A stretch of DNA of 56,133 nt from Rhodopila sp. (GCA_031291715.1 JARLIN010000518.1:1-56133), one strand, 5' to 3'; counted from the stretch's first letter, positions 8,858 through 19,580 are shown. Notes: generated by a model not told the origin, from the sequence alone. Made by a program: numbers and translations.

Positions 8858-9375
8858 ATTACCGACGGCACCTTTTTTGACGCATTGCTGAGGACGGCCG
8901 AAATCCACGCGATCTGCGCCCGGTATCCCGCGGTGGTTCTCAAGCCACACCCGCTCGACTGGTACCACTCGCTGCTGGAAGTCACAGCCGCCGCCCCAAC
9001 CCCGTGATCGGCGTGATCGAGGACAATGTCTACCGGATGCTGTCACTGCCGCAGATCGGTGGGGTGCTGACGGTGAACTCTGGTCTGGCGCATGAGGCGC
9101 GCTATTTCGGGAAACCTGTCCATGCACTGGCACCACAGCCGATCCGCCCGGCCTGGCGCGGCGCGGCGCCGGATGCCGGATCGCATGCCTCATTGGATGA
9201 TGTCGTGCTGACGCCGGATTTCTGGCGCATTGTCTTGGCGCCGCATACGTCTGTTACCCCGGCCGACGGGATGCGTCTGCGACCAAAGCCGAACCGGCTG
9301 AGGATCGCGCTGGATAGTTTCTGGAATTACCAGGAGATCGACACCGATCGGATTCCCCGCCCTGCCGGGGTCTGA
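8858..9375 (+). pseudogene. Capsule-polysaccharide (KpsS/KpsC-like) gene remnant
   Basis: Two adjacent frames together read as the C-terminal half of a capsular polysaccharide export/Kdo-transferase-like protein. Frame one gives GTFFDALLRTAEIHAI and VVLKPHPLDWYHSLLEV, ending at TGA in CCCCGTGA (about 9002-9006). Frame two continues as GVIEDNVYRMLSLPQIGG, then VNSGLAHEARYFGKPVHALA, and ends IPRPAGV. KPHP and SGLAHEARYFGKPV are typical motifs of this glycosyltransferase-like family. An in-frame TAG at 8855-8857 and the loss of the N-terminal half show that the gene is broken. The frameshift lies in a C-rich run, so a sequencing error there is possible, but the truncation would remain. No capsule genes surround it. 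Confidence 0.7.
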
Positions 9376-9378
9376 CCG

Positions 9379-10758
9379 CTAGGTGGAAACCTGCTCCAGC
9401 ACCGCCCGCGACTGGCGTATCCCGCCAAATCGGATGAGCACGGCCGGCAGCAGCGCGCCGGGGATGATGATCCACAGAATCCAGCCCAGATGGTCCGGCC
9501 CGAACGCATACAATGGGCCGAGCAGGGTGACGCCCGCCCAGGCACCCATGTGGCCCAGGCCGTCTGTCCAGGCGAACGCCTTCGACCGGATGCGTGTCGG
9601 GTACGCGACCGCCGTGTAGTTATACAGGTTGAACAGGAACAGCCCTGTGCCGATCCGGCTGACGATATAGCATGCCGCGATCACCCATAGGTTCGGCATC
9701 AGCCACGCTACGGTCCACGCGGCCGCGAACAGCAGGCCCATCACGAAGATCACCTCGCGCCGTTCCACCCGCTCCCCCAGACGCGCATTGACCAGGAAGC
9801 CAACGAACAGGGCGGCGTAAGCGACCGCGATGGTCAGGAAGACGAAATGCGGCGATCCGCCGTGATCCACCATGAATACCGCGGCGAAGGCGCCGACGCC
9901 GTAGATCAGCCCGGCGTAGGCGAGCAGCCAGACGAAGATCAGCAGCCAGGTGCGGCTACGATACAGCGGGCTGGTGAACAGCTCCGTCCACGATCCGCCC
10001 TGGGCGCTGATCACCGGATCGAGTACCGGGTTCGGCGCCGGCAACGGTTCGGCCGAGGCCGCCCGGCATCGCTCTTCGTATAGCGCCATCACCCGCTCGG
10101 CCTCTTCGTGCCGGCCATGCGCTTCCAGCCAGCGGGGTGACTCGGGTAACTTCCAGTAGAGCAGCGGCAACAGGACCACCACCTCGATCGCCGCACTGAC
10201 CCACAGGAAGAGCTGCCAATTGCTGGGTATCCAGGCGAAGGCGAGGAGGTTGACGCCGACGGCCACCAGTGCCGTTACGCCCTGGGAGGTCAGCAGCACA
10301 TGGTTGCGAACCTGCGGCGAGGTCATCTCTGACAGATACACCGAGTGCGTCGCCACGATCCCGCCGACCCCCAGCGTGCTGAGCACCGAAAGCACCACCA
10401 TCCAGCGGAAATCGGTGACGTAGGCGAAGGGCCAGATGCAGATGCCGCCCAGCAGAGTCGCCAGCAGAATCGCCGGGCGCCGGCCATAGCGATCGGCCAC
10501 CCAGCTCATGATATAGACCCCGAGGAGGATGCCGAGGCCGACCTGCAGCGCCTGGATGACGGCGTATTGTACCACGTCGATGATATGGTTCGGCCGCCAG
10601 ACGAAAGGATACAGCCTGGCGCCGATGCCGTCGGTGTCGAAGATGATGAAACCCCAGGTGACCTCCACCAGGATCGCGAGCTGCCATTGCACCCGTGTCA
10701 GCGGCAGTCGATCGATCCGCGCGGCCATGACTCCGTCGTACGTGATACGCTCAGCCAT
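9379..10758 (-). CDS. MFS transporter, sugar-porter-like
   Basis: This 459-residue membrane protein has about 12 hydrophobic helices. The major-facilitator loop 2-3 motif is ADRYGRRPA, and the sugar-porter-type PESPRWLEAHGR follows the sixth helix before a central cytoplasmic loop. A second-half loop motif appears in LGERVERREV. It is an inner-membrane secondary transporter, probably proton-coupled; the substrate (sugar, aromatic acid or other organic acid) cannot be told. It ends three bases from the capsule remnant, convergent with it. It stands alone, with no catabolic genes beside it. About 240 bases upstream (10759-10998) hold no recognised gene. Confidence 0.88.
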   Translation of the reverse strand: MAERITYDGVMAARIDRLPLTRVQWQLAILVEVTWGFIIFDTDGIGARLYPFVWRPNHIIDVVQYAVIQALQVGLGILLGVYIMSWVADRYGRRPAILLATLLGGICIWPFAYVTDFRWMVVLSVLSTLGVGGIVATHSVYLSEMTSPQVRNHVLLTSQGVTALVAVGVNLLAFAWIPSNWQLFLWVSAAIEVVVLLPLLYWKLPESPRWLEAHGRHEEAERVMALYEERCRAASAEPLPAPNPVLDPVISAQGGSWTELFTSPLYRSRTWLLIFVWLLAYAGLIYGVGAFAAVFMVDHGGSPHFVFLTIAVAYAALFVGFLVNARLGERVERREVIFVMGLLFAAAWTVAWLMPNLWVIAACYIVSRIGTGLFLFNLYNYTAVAYPTRIRSKAFAWTDGLGHMGAWAGVTLLGPLYAFGPDHLGWILWIIIPGALLPAVLIRFGGIRQSRAVLEQVST

Positions 10759-10998
10759 CCGTAGCCTCCCTCGGTGGCATGCCCACGCCGACTGGCTTGC
10801 TCTTGTGCGGGAAGCTCAGTGGCGCGGAAAGAAGCTTAGGATGGGTTTTGCCGGAGGGACAAACTTAATCTACGCGGTGCCGGGCCTGGGCTGCTTCATT
10901 TTGCAATCACCAAATGCAAATTGGGCCCTCTAGCGTCCGTGCGGCCTCACAATGGTGCGATCCAAGAATGGAATATGACCGTCAACGCGCCAGACCCC

Positions 10999-11442
10999 TT
11001 ATCTCAACCGCTTCTCCATATAGACCCGATCGAACCCCTTCTCACGTCGCCGCTCCCGCTCGACATACCCTCGCGCGGAATAGATCGCGATATTCTCCAC
11101 CATCAGCGCATTCGTGTACAGGGTGATCGTGTTCCACCCACACCGTGCGGCTTCGGCCTCGGAGAAATCCAGCAGCCTCCGCCCAATACCGCGACCCTGC
11201 CGATCCGGCCGCACCGCGATGTTATCGAGCAAGAAAAAATCCGGCCCATCCTCCAGTACCAGTGCGCCGGCGATGCCACCGCCGTCCTCCAGCACCCAGA
11301 CCTGATCCGCCGCGATCCGAGCCGCGTAGTCGTCCAGCATCGGGCCAGGCGCCGTCCCGATAACCACCACATATCGCTGATATGCCGCCAGCACGACGTC
11401 CCGCACCGCACCCGCCTCATCGGCGCACGCCCGGCGGATCAT
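10999..11442 (-). CDS. GNAT family N-acetyltransferase
   Basis: This 147-residue protein (start MIRRACADEAGAVRD) has the GNAT fold. The acetyl-CoA pyrophosphate-binding motif is RQGRGIGRRLLDF near residue 81, preceded by beta-strand LLDNIAVRPD and followed by NTITLYTNALMVENIAIY and the C-terminal GYVERE. The ATG at 11442 overlaps the upstream ppx stop as ATGA, so the two are translationally coupled. A longer frame through ppx is spurious. The acceptor substrate is unknown. It is the last gene of the ppk-ppx block. Confidence 0.88.
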   Translation of the reverse strand: MIRRACADEAGAVRDVVLAAYQRYVVVIGTAPGPMLDDYAARIAADQVWVLEDGGGIAGALVLEDGPDFFLLDNIAVRPDRQGRGIGRRLLDFSEAEAARCGWNTITLYTNALMVENIAIYSARGYVERERRREKGFDRVYMEKRLR

Positions 11443-12947
11443 TCCGCCGCCGCGGCCATATCCTGCTCGGCCGCCGCTTGCAGACCCATCGCCTGGGCCA
11501 GCCGCTCCAGACGCCGGATCACGCTCTCCCCGGCGAACACGCCGCTGTTCTCCCGCAGCCGCAACACCAGCCGCGGTCCTTCGATCCGCAATCCGGTCCC
11601 CGCCAGCAAATCCTTCGTGCCAGCCGAGAGGGTGTAGGCCAGGCGCAGGGCGATCCCCAGCACCTCGGCACGGTTGGCGGTCTCGATGTCCAACAGCAGG
11701 CGCGACGGGCGTAGGAACGCCGCATCGGAATCCGCCTCGTACCGCAACGCCACGGCCAGAGCCAAGAACGCCCGCGATTGATGGTCCAGCCCGACACCGG
11801 GCTGGCGAAGCACGCGCAGGTATGCCTGCTCCGCGCGGAATTCCGGATGGTCGTGGCTGCCGATATCCGACATCCAGCACATCGCTTCACGCAGCCGCGT
11901 GGCGCCGAGCGTCTCGCGAGGAAAGAGCGGCCGGGTCCAGTCCATGAGCGCGGGCGGCAAGGAGGGATCGCGGCCGTGTCGGGCTGCCAGTTCCCAGGCG
12001 GCGCCGAGGAGCGGGTCCTGCTGCTGAATCTCCCGCGGCATGCGACGCATGAACCATCCCTCGCGTAGCCCGCTGGCGCTGAAAACCACGCGGCGCACAT
12101 TGGTCACGCGTAGCAACCGGCGCAGCACGATCGCCGCGAACGGCAGATCGTCGATCCGGCGGCGGGGTGCGCCCGGCAGCCGTTCCAGCACCCTTCGGGT
12201 CGATGCCGAAATCAGGCCGGCAAGGTCGCGCGCCTCCTCCCGCCCGATGGTGTAGTGATGCACCATGTTCAGGGGGTAGCCGGTCTGCGCCATGTGTATG
12301 CGCGCCAACGCGCGCCAGGCGCCCCCCACAAGATAGAGATCGTTGCCGGCCGCCTCGCCCAGCCAGGGCACCGCTTGCAGATCGGCCTCCGCGATGGCTC
12401 GCGCCCGAACCGGATCGCCTCCGGATCGCTCCGCCAGTCGAATAACGCCCAGCTTCAGCGTCTGCGACGGCCCACGCTCGCCCTCGACCAGCCGCACCAC
12501 CTCCAACGAACCACCGCCAATATCCGCCAGCACACCATCCGCGGCTGGGATGCCGCACAGCATGCCGTCCGCCGAGTAGGCCGCTTCCTCCTGACCCGAC
12601 AGGATGTGGATCGGCACGCCAGGCAGCCGGTCGCGCAGTGCCTCCACGAAAGCGGGTCCGTTCTCGGCGTCGCGCACGGCCGCCGTTGCCAGCACCTCGA
12701 ATGGATTCGCCTCCATGGCGCGGGCGATTGCGTGATAGCGGTGCATCACCGTCAGCGCCTGGCTGACGCCTTCGTCGTTCAACCGTCCTGTCGCCTGCAG
12801 GCCGCGGCCCAGCCGCAGTACGGCCTTTTCGTTAAAGATCGGCATTGGGTTGCGGGTATGGCCCTCATAGACCACCAGCCGGACCGAGTTGGACCCGAGA
12901 TCGACCACACCGCAGCGCGGCAGCGGAGAAGGGGATGCAAAGGGCAT
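11439..12947 (-). CDS. ppx: Ppx/GppA family exopolyphosphatase
   Basis: This 502-residue protein of the ASKHA fold hydrolyses terminal phosphates of polyphosphate (or pppGpp in GppA members). The phosphate-1 motif is VVDLGSNSVRLVVYEG at the N-terminus and phosphate-2 is VLADIGGGSLEVVRL near residue 140. The C-terminal half is the extended helical HD-like domain common in alphaproteobacterial members. It follows ppk1 by three bases on the same strand, so synthesis and breakdown of polyphosphate are encoded together, which supports exopolyphosphatase over GppA. Confidence 0.92.
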   Translation of the reverse strand: MPFASPSPLPRCGVVDLGSNSVRLVVYEGHTRNPMPIFNEKAVLRLGRGLQATGRLNDEGVSQALTVMHRYHAIARAMEANPFEVLATAAVRDAENGPAFVEALRDRLPGVPIHILSGQEEAAYSADGMLCGIPAADGVLADIGGGSLEVVRLVEGERGPSQTLKLGVIRLAERSGGDPVRARAIAEADLQAVPWLGEAAGNDLYLVGGAWRALARIHMAQTGYPLNMVHHYTIGREEARDLAGLISASTRRVLERLPGAPRRRIDDLPFAAIVLRRLLRVTNVRRVVFSASGLREGWFMRRMPREIQQQDPLLGAAWELAARHGRDPSLPPALMDWTRPLFPRETLGATRLREAMCWMSDIGSHDHPEFRAEQAYLRVLRQPGVGLDHQSRAFLALAVALRYEADSDAAFLRPSRLLLDIETANRAEVLGIALRLAYTLSAGTKDLLAGTGLRIEGPRLVLRLRENSGVFAGESVIRRLERLAQAMGLQAAAEQDMAAAAE

Positions 12948-12950
12948 GCG

Positions 12951-15245
12951 TCAGTCCTGGTTCACCCGGTCCTGCCGTCGTGCCCCTATCATGGGAGACG
13001 GTACCGCTCCCGCGAACGGGGCGGCTGCAGCCGGCCCATGCAGCGCCGATCCTCGGCCGGACAAAGACGGATTGGTCATGAAGTAGTCGTGCGCGGACAC
13101 CGGCTTGCGCCCGGGCGCGACACGGGTCCAGGCCCCATCGGACCTCAGTTCCCACGATTGCAGCGAGTCTTTCAGATTGATCACCATGATCTGGTCCAGC
13201 ACCTGGGCATGGACCGTGGGGTTATGGATGGGCACCAGCGTTTCGACGCGCCAGTCCATGTTGCGCTCCATCCAGTCGGCGGAGCTGATGAAGACTCGCG
13301 CGTGGCGGCTGGGCAGCGGGTGGCCGTTGCCAAAGGCGTAGATACGGCCGTGTTCCAGGAAGCGCCCAACGATCGACTTGACGCGAATGTTATCCGACAG
13401 GCCGGGCACTCCGGGGCGCAGGCAGCAGATACCGCGGATCACCGCCATGACCTTCACGCCGGCACGGGACGCCTCATACAGCGCGTCGATCAGTTCGACA
13501 TCGGTCAGGCTGTTCATCTTCAGCCAGATGGTGGCGGGTTTGCCGTCACGTGCGAAAGCGATTTCCTTGTGGATCAGAGCCAGAAGTTTCGCTCGTATCG
13601 TCAGTGGACTGAAGCCCAGCTCTTCCATTATTTCCGGCCGGGCGTAACCGGTCATGAAGTTGAACAGGCGGGCGGAATCGCGTGTCAGGGCTGGGTCGGT
13701 GGTGAAGAAGCTAAGGTCGGTGTAGATACGCGCGGTGATCGGATGATAATTTCCGGTACCGAAATGGGCATACGACCGGATCGCACCGGCCTCCCGCCGC
13801 ACCACAAGCGATAGTTTCGCATGTGTCTTCAATCCGGTGAAACCGTACACCACCTGTACGCCGGCCGCTTCCATACGCCGCGCCAGCCGGATGTTTGCTT
13901 CTTCATCGAAACGGGCGCGCAGTTCGACCATGGCGGTGACCGATTTTCCGGCCTCGGCCGCTTCGATCAGTGCATTGACGATCGTGCTGTCCCGGCTTGT
14001 GCGGTACAGCGTCTGTTTGACCGCGATCACCGCGGGGTCCTGTGCCGCCTGCCGCAGGAACTGAACCACCACGTCGAAGCTTTCGTATGGATGGTGAACG
14101 ATGATGTCCTTGGCGCGGATCGCGGCGAAGCAGTCGCCGCCAAAATCGCGGATGCGTTCCGGGAACCGCGGCGTGTAAGGCGCGAACAGCAGATCATGCC
14201 GGTCGTCAACGATCAATTGCCTCAGGTCAGCCAGACCCAGCAGGCGCTGGTCGTCGTGAATTTCGTCCGGAGCGGCGTCCAACTCATCCACCACCAGCTC
14301 GCGCAACTCGCGCGGCATGGACTCGTTGACTTCCAGATGGATCGCCACCCCGCGGCGGCGCCGCTTCAAAGCGGTTTCATACGACCTGACGAGATCCTCG
14401 GCCTCTTCCTCGAACTCCACGTCGGTGTCTCGAATCACCCGGAACAGCCCGCTGCCGGTCAGGCGGAAGCCGGGAAACACCCGATCCAGGAACAGGACGA
14501 CAAGGTCTTCTAGCAGGATGAACCGGATCGCCCCCCCTGCCTCGGCGGGCGGTAAGCGGATGAAACGCTCAACCTGGCTGGGCAGCGGCAGCATGCCTCG
14601 CATGCCCTGGCCGTCATCTTCCCGCACCAGCAGCAGCGCCAGCACCAGACCCATATTGGAGATGAACGGAAACGGATGCGCCGGATCGACTGCCAGCGGC
14701 GTGACCACCGGAAACACCCGCTCCATGAACCAGGCGTCCAGCCATGACTTATCGGCGTCGGACAGACGCTCCGGAGTACACAGCTCCAGTCCGACTCCGC
14801 GCAGCAGCGCCAGCAATTCGCGCAGGATGCGTTGCTGATCGGCCAGCAGGGTCTCAGACCGTACCTTGATGTCGGCGAGTTGCTGCGCCGCGGTACGTCC
14901 ATCGGCCGAGGTGAATGTTGCACCGGCCTTCGCCTGTCCGATCAATGCGGCGACGCGCACCGAATAGAATTCATCCAGGTTGGATGCGCTGATCGACAGG
15001 AAGCGCAGCCGTTCCAGCAGTGGATGACGAGGATTTTCCGCCTCTTCCAGGACGCGGTGATTGAAATCCAGCCAGGACAGCTCGCGGTTTATGAACCGCT
15101 CCGGGTTGTCCAACCCTATCAAGGGTTCGGCGGCACGGAGCGGCCTCGCCTTGGCCGGCCTCGCCAACGCGGGCTTGCCGGGCGGGGATTCGAGGGACGA
15201 TTCCGCCCGTTCAATCAGATCGGTGACGTCCGCCTTCATTGACAT
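12951..15245 (-). CDS. ppk1: Polyphosphate kinase 1
   Basis: This 764-residue enzyme reversibly polymerises the terminal phosphate of ATP into inorganic polyphosphate. The N-terminal domain begins around residue 50 with [19 protein letters not shown]. The head and PLD-like catalytic domains follow. The two conserved active-site histidines are visible in [14 protein letters not shown] and in [13 protein letters not shown], and [11 protein letters not shown] and [18 protein letters not shown] are further hallmarks. The C-terminal tail (after about residue 720) is a non-conserved extension of roughly 40 residues. It sits between hdaA and ppx in one operon. Confidence 0.97.
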   Translation of the reverse strand: MSMKADVTDLIERAESSLESPPGKPALARPAKARPLRAAEPLIGLDNPERFINRELSWLDFNHRVLEEAENPRHPLLERLRFLSISASNLDEFYSVRVAALIGQAKAGATFTSADGRTAAQQLADIKVRSETLLADQQRILRELLALLRGVGLELCTPERLSDADKSWLDAWFMERVFPVVTPLAVDPAHPFPFISNMGLVLALLLVREDDGQGMRGMLPLPSQVERFIRLPPAEAGGAIRFILLEDLVVLFLDRVFPGFRLTGSGLFRVIRDTDVEFEEEAEDLVRSYETALKRRRRGVAIHLEVNESMPRELRELVVDELDAAPDEIHDDQRLLGLADLRQLIVDDRHDLLFAPYTPRFPERIRDFGGDCFAAIRAKDIIVHHPYESFDVVVQFLRQAAQDPAVIAVKQTLYRTSRDSTIVNALIEAAEAGKSVTAMVELRARFDEEANIRLARRMEAAGVQVVYGFTGLKTHAKLSLVVRREAGAIRSYAHFGTGNYHPITARIYTDLSFFTTDPALTRDSARLFNFMTGYARPEIMEELGFSPLTIRAKLLALIHKEIAFARDGKPATIWLKMNSLTDVELIDALYEASRAGVKVMAVIRGICCLRPGVPGLSDNIRVKSIVGRFLEHGRIYAFGNGHPLPSRHARVFISSADWMERNMDWRVETLVPIHNPTVHAQVLDQIMVINLKDSLQSWELRSDGAWTRVAPGRKPVSAHDYFMTNPSLSGRGSALHGPAAAAPFAGAVPSPMIGARRQDRVNQD

Positions 15246-15277
15246 CGATGCGGTCCTTCGCGTGACGGGCAGGTACC

Positions 15278-16009
15278 TTACAGGAAGCCAAGGGGGTGCG
15301 TGGAGGGGGCACCGTCCAACATGGAGATTTCGTCAGCATCCGCGACGGCCAACCCATCCTCAGCCAGCACCATTGCGGCGAGCGAGCGCGTGATCCCCGA
15401 CCCGAGCGCAAGGCTGACCCGATCCAGGCGCGCCACCGCTTCCCGAAATGCTGCCGGAGACCGGGGCAACCGAAGCCTCAGCCAGTCCTGAACGGGCTGG
15501 GCCACCGTCAGTTGCCGGTCCGCCAGCAGGCGCATCAACAGTGCCTCCAGCAGTTCGTCGTTCGGCGGTCCGATTTCCACTGCCGTGATGGCGCGCAGAC
15601 GGCTTGAAAGGTCGGGCAGCCGAACCGGCCAGCGCGAGGGCGGACTTCGGCCAGACAGCAGTACGCGCAGCCCCCGGTCGCGCGCGGTGTTCAGGAGATG
15701 CAGCAACAGCGTTTCATCGGCAACGGTGTCGGCGTCATCCAACGCCAATGCGCCGGTTTCCGGAAGGCTTTCCAAATCGCGCAGGGTCTGACCCGCCAAC
15801 AGCGTGGCTCCCACCCGATTCGCCCAGATATGCAACAGATGCGATTTGCCGCAGCCGGCCGGCCCCCACAGTGCCAACCGCCGGTCCGGCCAATCGGAAT
15901 CAAGCCAGGCCAGCGCCTCCTGGTTCGACTCAGCGGGCAGGAAATCCAGCGCGTCGTAGCCCGGCTGGTGCCTGAACGGCAGCGGCAGTTGCAATCGGTC
16001 GGATAGCAT
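15278..16009 (-). CDS. hdaA: HdaA, DnaA-related regulator
   Basis: This 243-residue protein resembles DnaA domain III without the DNA-binding domain. The N-terminal QLPLPF matches the beta-clamp-binding motif of Hda proteins, followed by the AAA+ region with Walker A-like [12 protein letters not shown] and Walker B LALDDAD. Known family role: bound to the sliding clamp, Hda stimulates ATP hydrolysis by DnaA to prevent re-initiation. The ATG at 16009 gives the motif at the expected position; the longer frame runs back into the permease gene. Linkage with a permease upstream and ppk1 downstream recurs in alphaproteobacteria. Confidence 0.92.
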   Translation of the reverse strand: MLSDRLQLPLPFRHQPGYDALDFLPAESNQEALAWLDSDWPDRRLALWGPAGCGKSHLLHIWANRVGATLLAGQTLRDLESLPETGALALDDADTVADETLLLHLLNTARDRGLRVLLSGRSPPSRWPVRLPDLSSRLRAITAVEIGPPNDELLEALLMRLLADRQLTVAQPVQDWLRLRLPRSPAAFREAVARLDRVSLALGSGITRSLAAMVLAEDGLAVADADEISMLDGAPSTHPLGFL

Positions 16010-16023
16010 CAGGTCACGATCGG

Positions 16024-17127
16024 TCAGGCGGGGGGCGGATCGAGATAAAGCGGGCTGGCCAGGTACCGCCGCAACCAGAATCGCGCCAGCACCCCGATCG
16101 TCGCCGCTATCGGCACCGCCAGCATCACGCCAAGGAAGCCGAACGCCGCGCCGCCGGCGAACAGGGCGAAGATGACCCACACCGCGGGCAACTCCACCCG
16201 GTCCCCGAGGAAGCGCGGATAGATCACATAGCCCTCCAGGATTTGCCCGATAACAAGCACTGAGGCCACGACCGCCACGCCGCGCCATTGCGGAAACTGC
16301 GCCAGCGCCAGGCCGATCGCGGTGACGCCGCCGGTGATCGAGCCGACATAGGGGATGAACGACAGCAGCCCGGCGGTCAGGCCGACGATCAACCCCAGGT
16401 CCAGCCCTGCCACCGTCAGGCCGCCGGCGTAATAAAGTGCCAGAAACAGGCAGCACAACGCCTGACCGCGCACCCAGGCGGACAGGATGCGGTCGACTTC
16501 GCGCGCCTGGGCGCGGATGACATCGCGGTAGCGGTAAGGCAGCCATGAATCGACCATGTGGACGACATTCTGCCAGTCGCGCAGCAGATAGAAGCCGACC
16601 ACCGGGGTCACGACCGCCAGCGACAGTACGTTAAAGATGGCGAAGCCGCTGCCGATCACGCCGGTGACTGTAGAGAGCAAAATGCTCAGCATCGACCCGG
16701 CCTGGCCGCTGACCAGGTCGCGCAGCTTGTCGTTCACAACGTCGGGGCCGAAATTTTCTTGCAGGTGCGTCAGCTCCTCCCGCGCCCAGCCTTGCAGCAG
16801 CGTGGCGTATTGCGGGATGCGGTTCACCAGCAGGCCGATCTGTACCACCACCAGCGGGTAGAGAAGCAGCGCGAACAACAGTACCGCGGCGATGACCCCG
16901 AGGATCATCAGCAGCGCCGCCAGACCGCGCGGCAGGCCCAGGCGGGTGAGCCGTGTGGCCGCTGGATCGAGCGCATAAGCGATCACCGCCGCCGCGACGA
17001 ACGGCGCGAGGACAGAGGCGAAAAGCTGCAACGCGAGCCAGAACGCCACCAGCAAACCGATGATCAGCGCGAATCGCTGGATCCGCGTCGCCCCGAATGT
17101 CCGCACCGGTTCGGCCACCGGTTCCAT
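16024..17127 (-). CDS. AI-2E family (PerM-like) permease
   Basis: This is a membrane protein of about 367 residues with some seven to eight hydrophobic helices and the AI-2E/PerM layout. Two N-terminal helices (FALIIGLLVAFWLALQLFAS) are followed by a pair of long helices around a soluble segment and the C-terminal block GLDLGLIVGLTAGLLSFIPY. The family includes TqsA and PerM; transport substrates are mostly unknown. I placed the start at ATG 17127. A TTG at 17187 would overlap the upstream stop as TTGA and add 20 residues, so it is a real alternative. It lies 14 bases before hdaA. Confidence 0.85.
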   Translation of the reverse strand: MEPVAEPVRTFGATRIQRFALIIGLLVAFWLALQLFASVLAPFVAAAVIAYALDPAATRLTRLGLPRGLAALLMILGVIAAVLLFALLLYPLVVVQIGLLVNRIPQYATLLQGWAREELTHLQENFGPDVVNDKLRDLVSGQAGSMLSILLSTVTGVIGSGFAIFNVLSLAVVTPVVGFYLLRDWQNVVHMVDSWLPYRYRDVIRAQAREVDRILSAWVRGQALCCLFLALYYAGGLTVAGLDLGLIVGLTAGLLSFIPYVGSITGGVTAIGLALAQFPQWRGVAVVASVLVIGQILEGYVIYPRFLGDRVELPAVWVIFALFAGGAAFGFLGVMLAVPIAATIGVLARFWLRRYLASPLYLDPPPA

Positions 17128-17183
17128 TGGCGCCGAAGCGATGAGCTGATCTTGGTCCGCTGCCGGCAAATCGGTCCCCCAAT

Positions 17184-17750
17184 TCAATCGCCATGTGCGG
17201 TGTTCCAGACATAGGCCGCGCCCGAGGCCAAAGTCGTCACCGCCACGCACCAGGTCAGTACCACCGCCAACCCGGGGATGCCCAGGCCGAATCCGCCCTG
17301 CAGCAGGCTGACCGCTATCAGCACGATCTGCATCAGGGTGTTCAGCTTGGAGATATACAGCGGTCGGATCGCCACCGCATGTCCTAACACAGCCAACACG
17401 ACAACCCCGCCGACGATCAGCAGGTCGCGGAACACCACCAGGATCGCCAGCCAGTCCGGCAGGGCGCCGACCGTGGCCAGCGTGATATACATCGTCACCA
17501 GCAACGCCTTGTCCGCCACCGGGTCCATGAGCGCGCCGACAGCGTTACCGCCATAGCGGCGCGCCAGCCATCCATCCAGAGCGTCGGACAGGCCGGCGGC
17601 GACGAACAAGAAGAAGGCCTGGTCGATCCGGTGCTCCAGCACCAGCCAGAACGCCAGCGGCACGGCGCAGAGCCGACCGAAAGTGATAATATTGGGGAGG
17701 TTCACCAGGGACGCGGTCGTCCCCGGTGGCGTCGGGGAGCCATCAGGCAT
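17184..17750 (-). CDS. CDP-alcohol phosphatidyltransferase
   Basis: This 188-residue membrane enzyme of the PgsA/CLS type transfers a phosphatidyl group from CDP-diacylglycerol to an alcohol such as glycerol-3-phosphate. The catalytic signature D-x2-DG-x2-AR...G-x3-D-x3-D is visible as SDALDGWLARRYGG followed by GALMDPVADK. Several hydrophobic helices follow. It leads the minus-strand block that continues with the AI-2E permease and hdaA, and is divergent from purM across about 100 bases. PgsA is the likeliest identity, but the family signature alone does not fix the acceptor. Confidence 0.87.
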   Translation of the reverse strand: MPDGSPTPPGTTASLVNLPNIITFGRLCAVPLAFWLVLEHRIDQAFFLFVAAGLSDALDGWLARRYGGNAVGALMDPVADKALLVTMYITLATVGALPDWLAILVVFRDLLIVGGVVVLAVLGHAVAIRPLYISKLNTLMQIVLIAVSLLQGGFGLGIPGLAVVLTWCVAVTTLASGAAYVWNTAHGD

Positions 17751-17853
17751 TCAATGCCGCTCCCATCTGTGGCGGGTGGATTGCAATCGGTGGCCTGCCC
17801 ATGGTTTCTGTCTTCCTCCATCCACCGAGCGGCTAACGGTATAGAGGTTTGCC

Positions 17854-18945
17854 ATGACCAGTGCGGATCACCAAGACGCGCATCCGGCGTCGAAGCCCAG
17901 CAGCGGGCTGGATTACCGCGCCGCCGGTGTCGATATCGAGGCCGGCGATGCTTTGGTGGAGATGATCAAGCCGCTCGCCACGGCAACCAGCCGATCCGGG
18001 ATAATGGGCGGGCTGGGCGGTTTCGGAGCCCTGTTCGACCTGAAAGCCGCGGGTTTCACCGATCCGGTGCTGGTGTCCACCACCGACGGCGTCGGCACCA
18101 AACTGAAGATCGCCATCGAAACCGGGCTGCACGACACCGTTGGCATCGATCTGGTCGCGATGTGCGTCAACGACCTGGTGGTGCAGGGCGCTGAGCCGCT
18201 GTTTTTCCTCGATTATTTTGCTACCGGCAAGCTGTCGGTGGAGCAGGCCCGTGCGGTGATCGCCGGCATCGCCAGCGGCTGCCATGAAGCCGGTTGCGCC
18301 CTGGTCGGCGGCGAGACCGCCGAAATGCCCGGCATGTATGCCGAAGGCGACTACGATCTGGCCGGGTTTTCTGTCGGAGCGGCGGAGCGGGGCAACCTTT
18401 TGCCCCGCCCGATCGCGGTCGGCGACTATATCCTTGGTCTGGCCAGCGCCGGCGTCCACTCCAATGGGTTCTCCCTGGTTCGCCGGGTTGTCCAGGCCAG
18501 CGGCCTGCGCTGGACCGATCCCGCCCCATTCGCGCCGAACCAGACCTTGGGCCAGGCGCTGATGACGCCCACCCGAATCTATGTCCGCTCCATGCTCGCG
18601 CTGCATCGAGCCGGATTGCTGAAAGCGGCGGCGCACATCACCGGCGGCGGACTGCCCGGCAACCTGCCGCGCGTGCTCCCTGACGGCACGGTGGCGGCAT
18701 TGACCACGACGTGGCCGGTTCCATCGGTATTCGGCTGGCTCGCTCGCACCGGCGGCGTCGAGGCAACGGAAATGCTGCGCGTCTTCAACTGCGGCGTTGG
18801 CATGGCGCTGGTCGTCTCCGACCCAGACGCGGCGATCAGGCTACTGGAGGCGGAAGGCGAAGCCGTCAGCCGTATCGGCGTGATCGAGGCCGCGGAGGGC
18901 CCTGCGTCCGTGCGAGTTCAACCCCCGGTTGGCTGGCCGACGTGA
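17854..18945 (+). CDS. purM: PurM, AIR synthetase
   Basis: This 363-residue phosphoribosylformylglycinamidine cyclo-ligase makes aminoimidazole ribonucleotide with ATP in purine synthesis. Hallmarks are [15 protein letters not shown] at the N-terminus, [31 protein letters not shown], the glycine-rich [11 protein letters not shown] and [18 protein letters not shown] precedes the ATG at 17854. Its stop overlaps the start of purN as GTGA, so the two steps are co-translated. The promoter should lie in the ~100-base divergent gap with the phosphatidyltransferase gene. Confidence 0.97.
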   Translation: MTSADHQDAHPASKPSSGLDYRAAGVDIEAGDALVEMIKPLATATSRSGIMGGLGGFGALFDLKAAGFTDPVLVSTTDGVGTKLKIAIETGLHDTVGIDLVAMCVNDLVVQGAEPLFFLDYFATGKLSVEQARAVIAGIASGCHEAGCALVGGETAEMPGMYAEGDYDLAGFSVGAAERGNLLPRPIAVGDYILGLASAGVHSNGFSLVRRVVQASGLRWTDPAPFAPNQTLGQALMTPTRIYVRSMLALHRAGLLKAAAHITGGGLPGNLPRVLPDGTVAALTTTWPVPSVFGWLARTGGVEATEMLRVFNCGVGMALVVSDPDAAIRLLEAEGEAVSRIGVIEAAEGPASVRVQPPVGWPT

Positions 18946-19580
18946 AGCGCCGCACCGCCATCCTGATCAGCGGCCGCGGCTCCAACATGGAAGCGCTGAT
19001 CGCGGCGGCGCGCGACCCGGACTATCCGGCGGAGATCGTATTGGTGCTGTCCAACCGTCCCGACGCATCGGGTCTGGACATCGCCCGCGCCGCCGGGATC
19101 GAGGCCGAAGCGATCGACCATCGCGATTTCGGCCGCGACCGGGCCGCGCATGAAGCCGCGATCGATGTTGTGTTGCGGGCCGCGGACATCGAGATCGTCT
19201 GCCTCGCCGGCTATATGCGCCTGCTTACGCCGGTCCTGGTGAATGCCTGGCAGGGCCGCATGCTGAACATCCACCCCAGCCTGCTGCCGTCCTTCCCCGG
19301 CCTGCGTACCCATGCCCGCGCGTTGGAGGCGGGCGTGAAGCTGCACGGCTGCACCGTTCATCTGGTCACGGAGGAAATGGACGCAGGGCCGATCCTCGGC
19401 CAGGCGGCCGTGCCGATTCTTCCCGGCGACTCCGAGGACGATCTGGCCCAGCGGGTGCTACGGCAGGAACATGCGCTCTACCCGGCCGCACTGGCCGCGT
19501 TCGCCGGCGTGGCCTGGGGACTGCCCGACGAGGGGGCTTGCCTGACCAATCCGCTGCCGTGGCAAGGGCCGGCGCGGTAG
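18942..19580 (+). CDS. purN: PurN, GAR transformylase
   Basis: This 212-residue phosphoribosylglycinamide formyltransferase uses 10-formyl-tetrahydrofolate. Motifs are [15 protein letters not shown] at the N-terminus (phosphate binding), [10 protein letters not shown], the active-site asparagine/histidine in [15 protein letters not shown], and [15 protein letters not shown]. The start is GTG at 18942, overlapping the purM stop (GTGA). A longer frame from 18711 lies inside purM and is spurious. Length is normal. Confidence 0.96.
   Translation: MKRRTAILISGRGSNMEALIAAARDPDYPAEIVLVLSNRPDASGLDIARAAGIEAEAIDHRDFGRDRAAHEAAIDVVLRAADIEIVCLAGYMRLLTPVLVNAWQGRMLNIHPSLLPSFPGLRTHARALEAGVKLHGCTVHLVTEEMDAGPILGQAAVPILPGDSEDDLAQRVLRQEHALYPAALAAFAGVAWGLPDEGACLTNPLPWQGPAR

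Noticed and set aside
12255-13814. 519-codon plus-strand frame opposite ppx and ppk1
   Set aside because: High-GC antisense frame without protein-like composition; ppx and ppk1 on the other strand are certain.
15920-15950. GGTTCGACTC string resembling a tRNA T-loop
   Set aside because: It lies within the hdaA coding sequence and no acceptor or anticodon stems pair around it.
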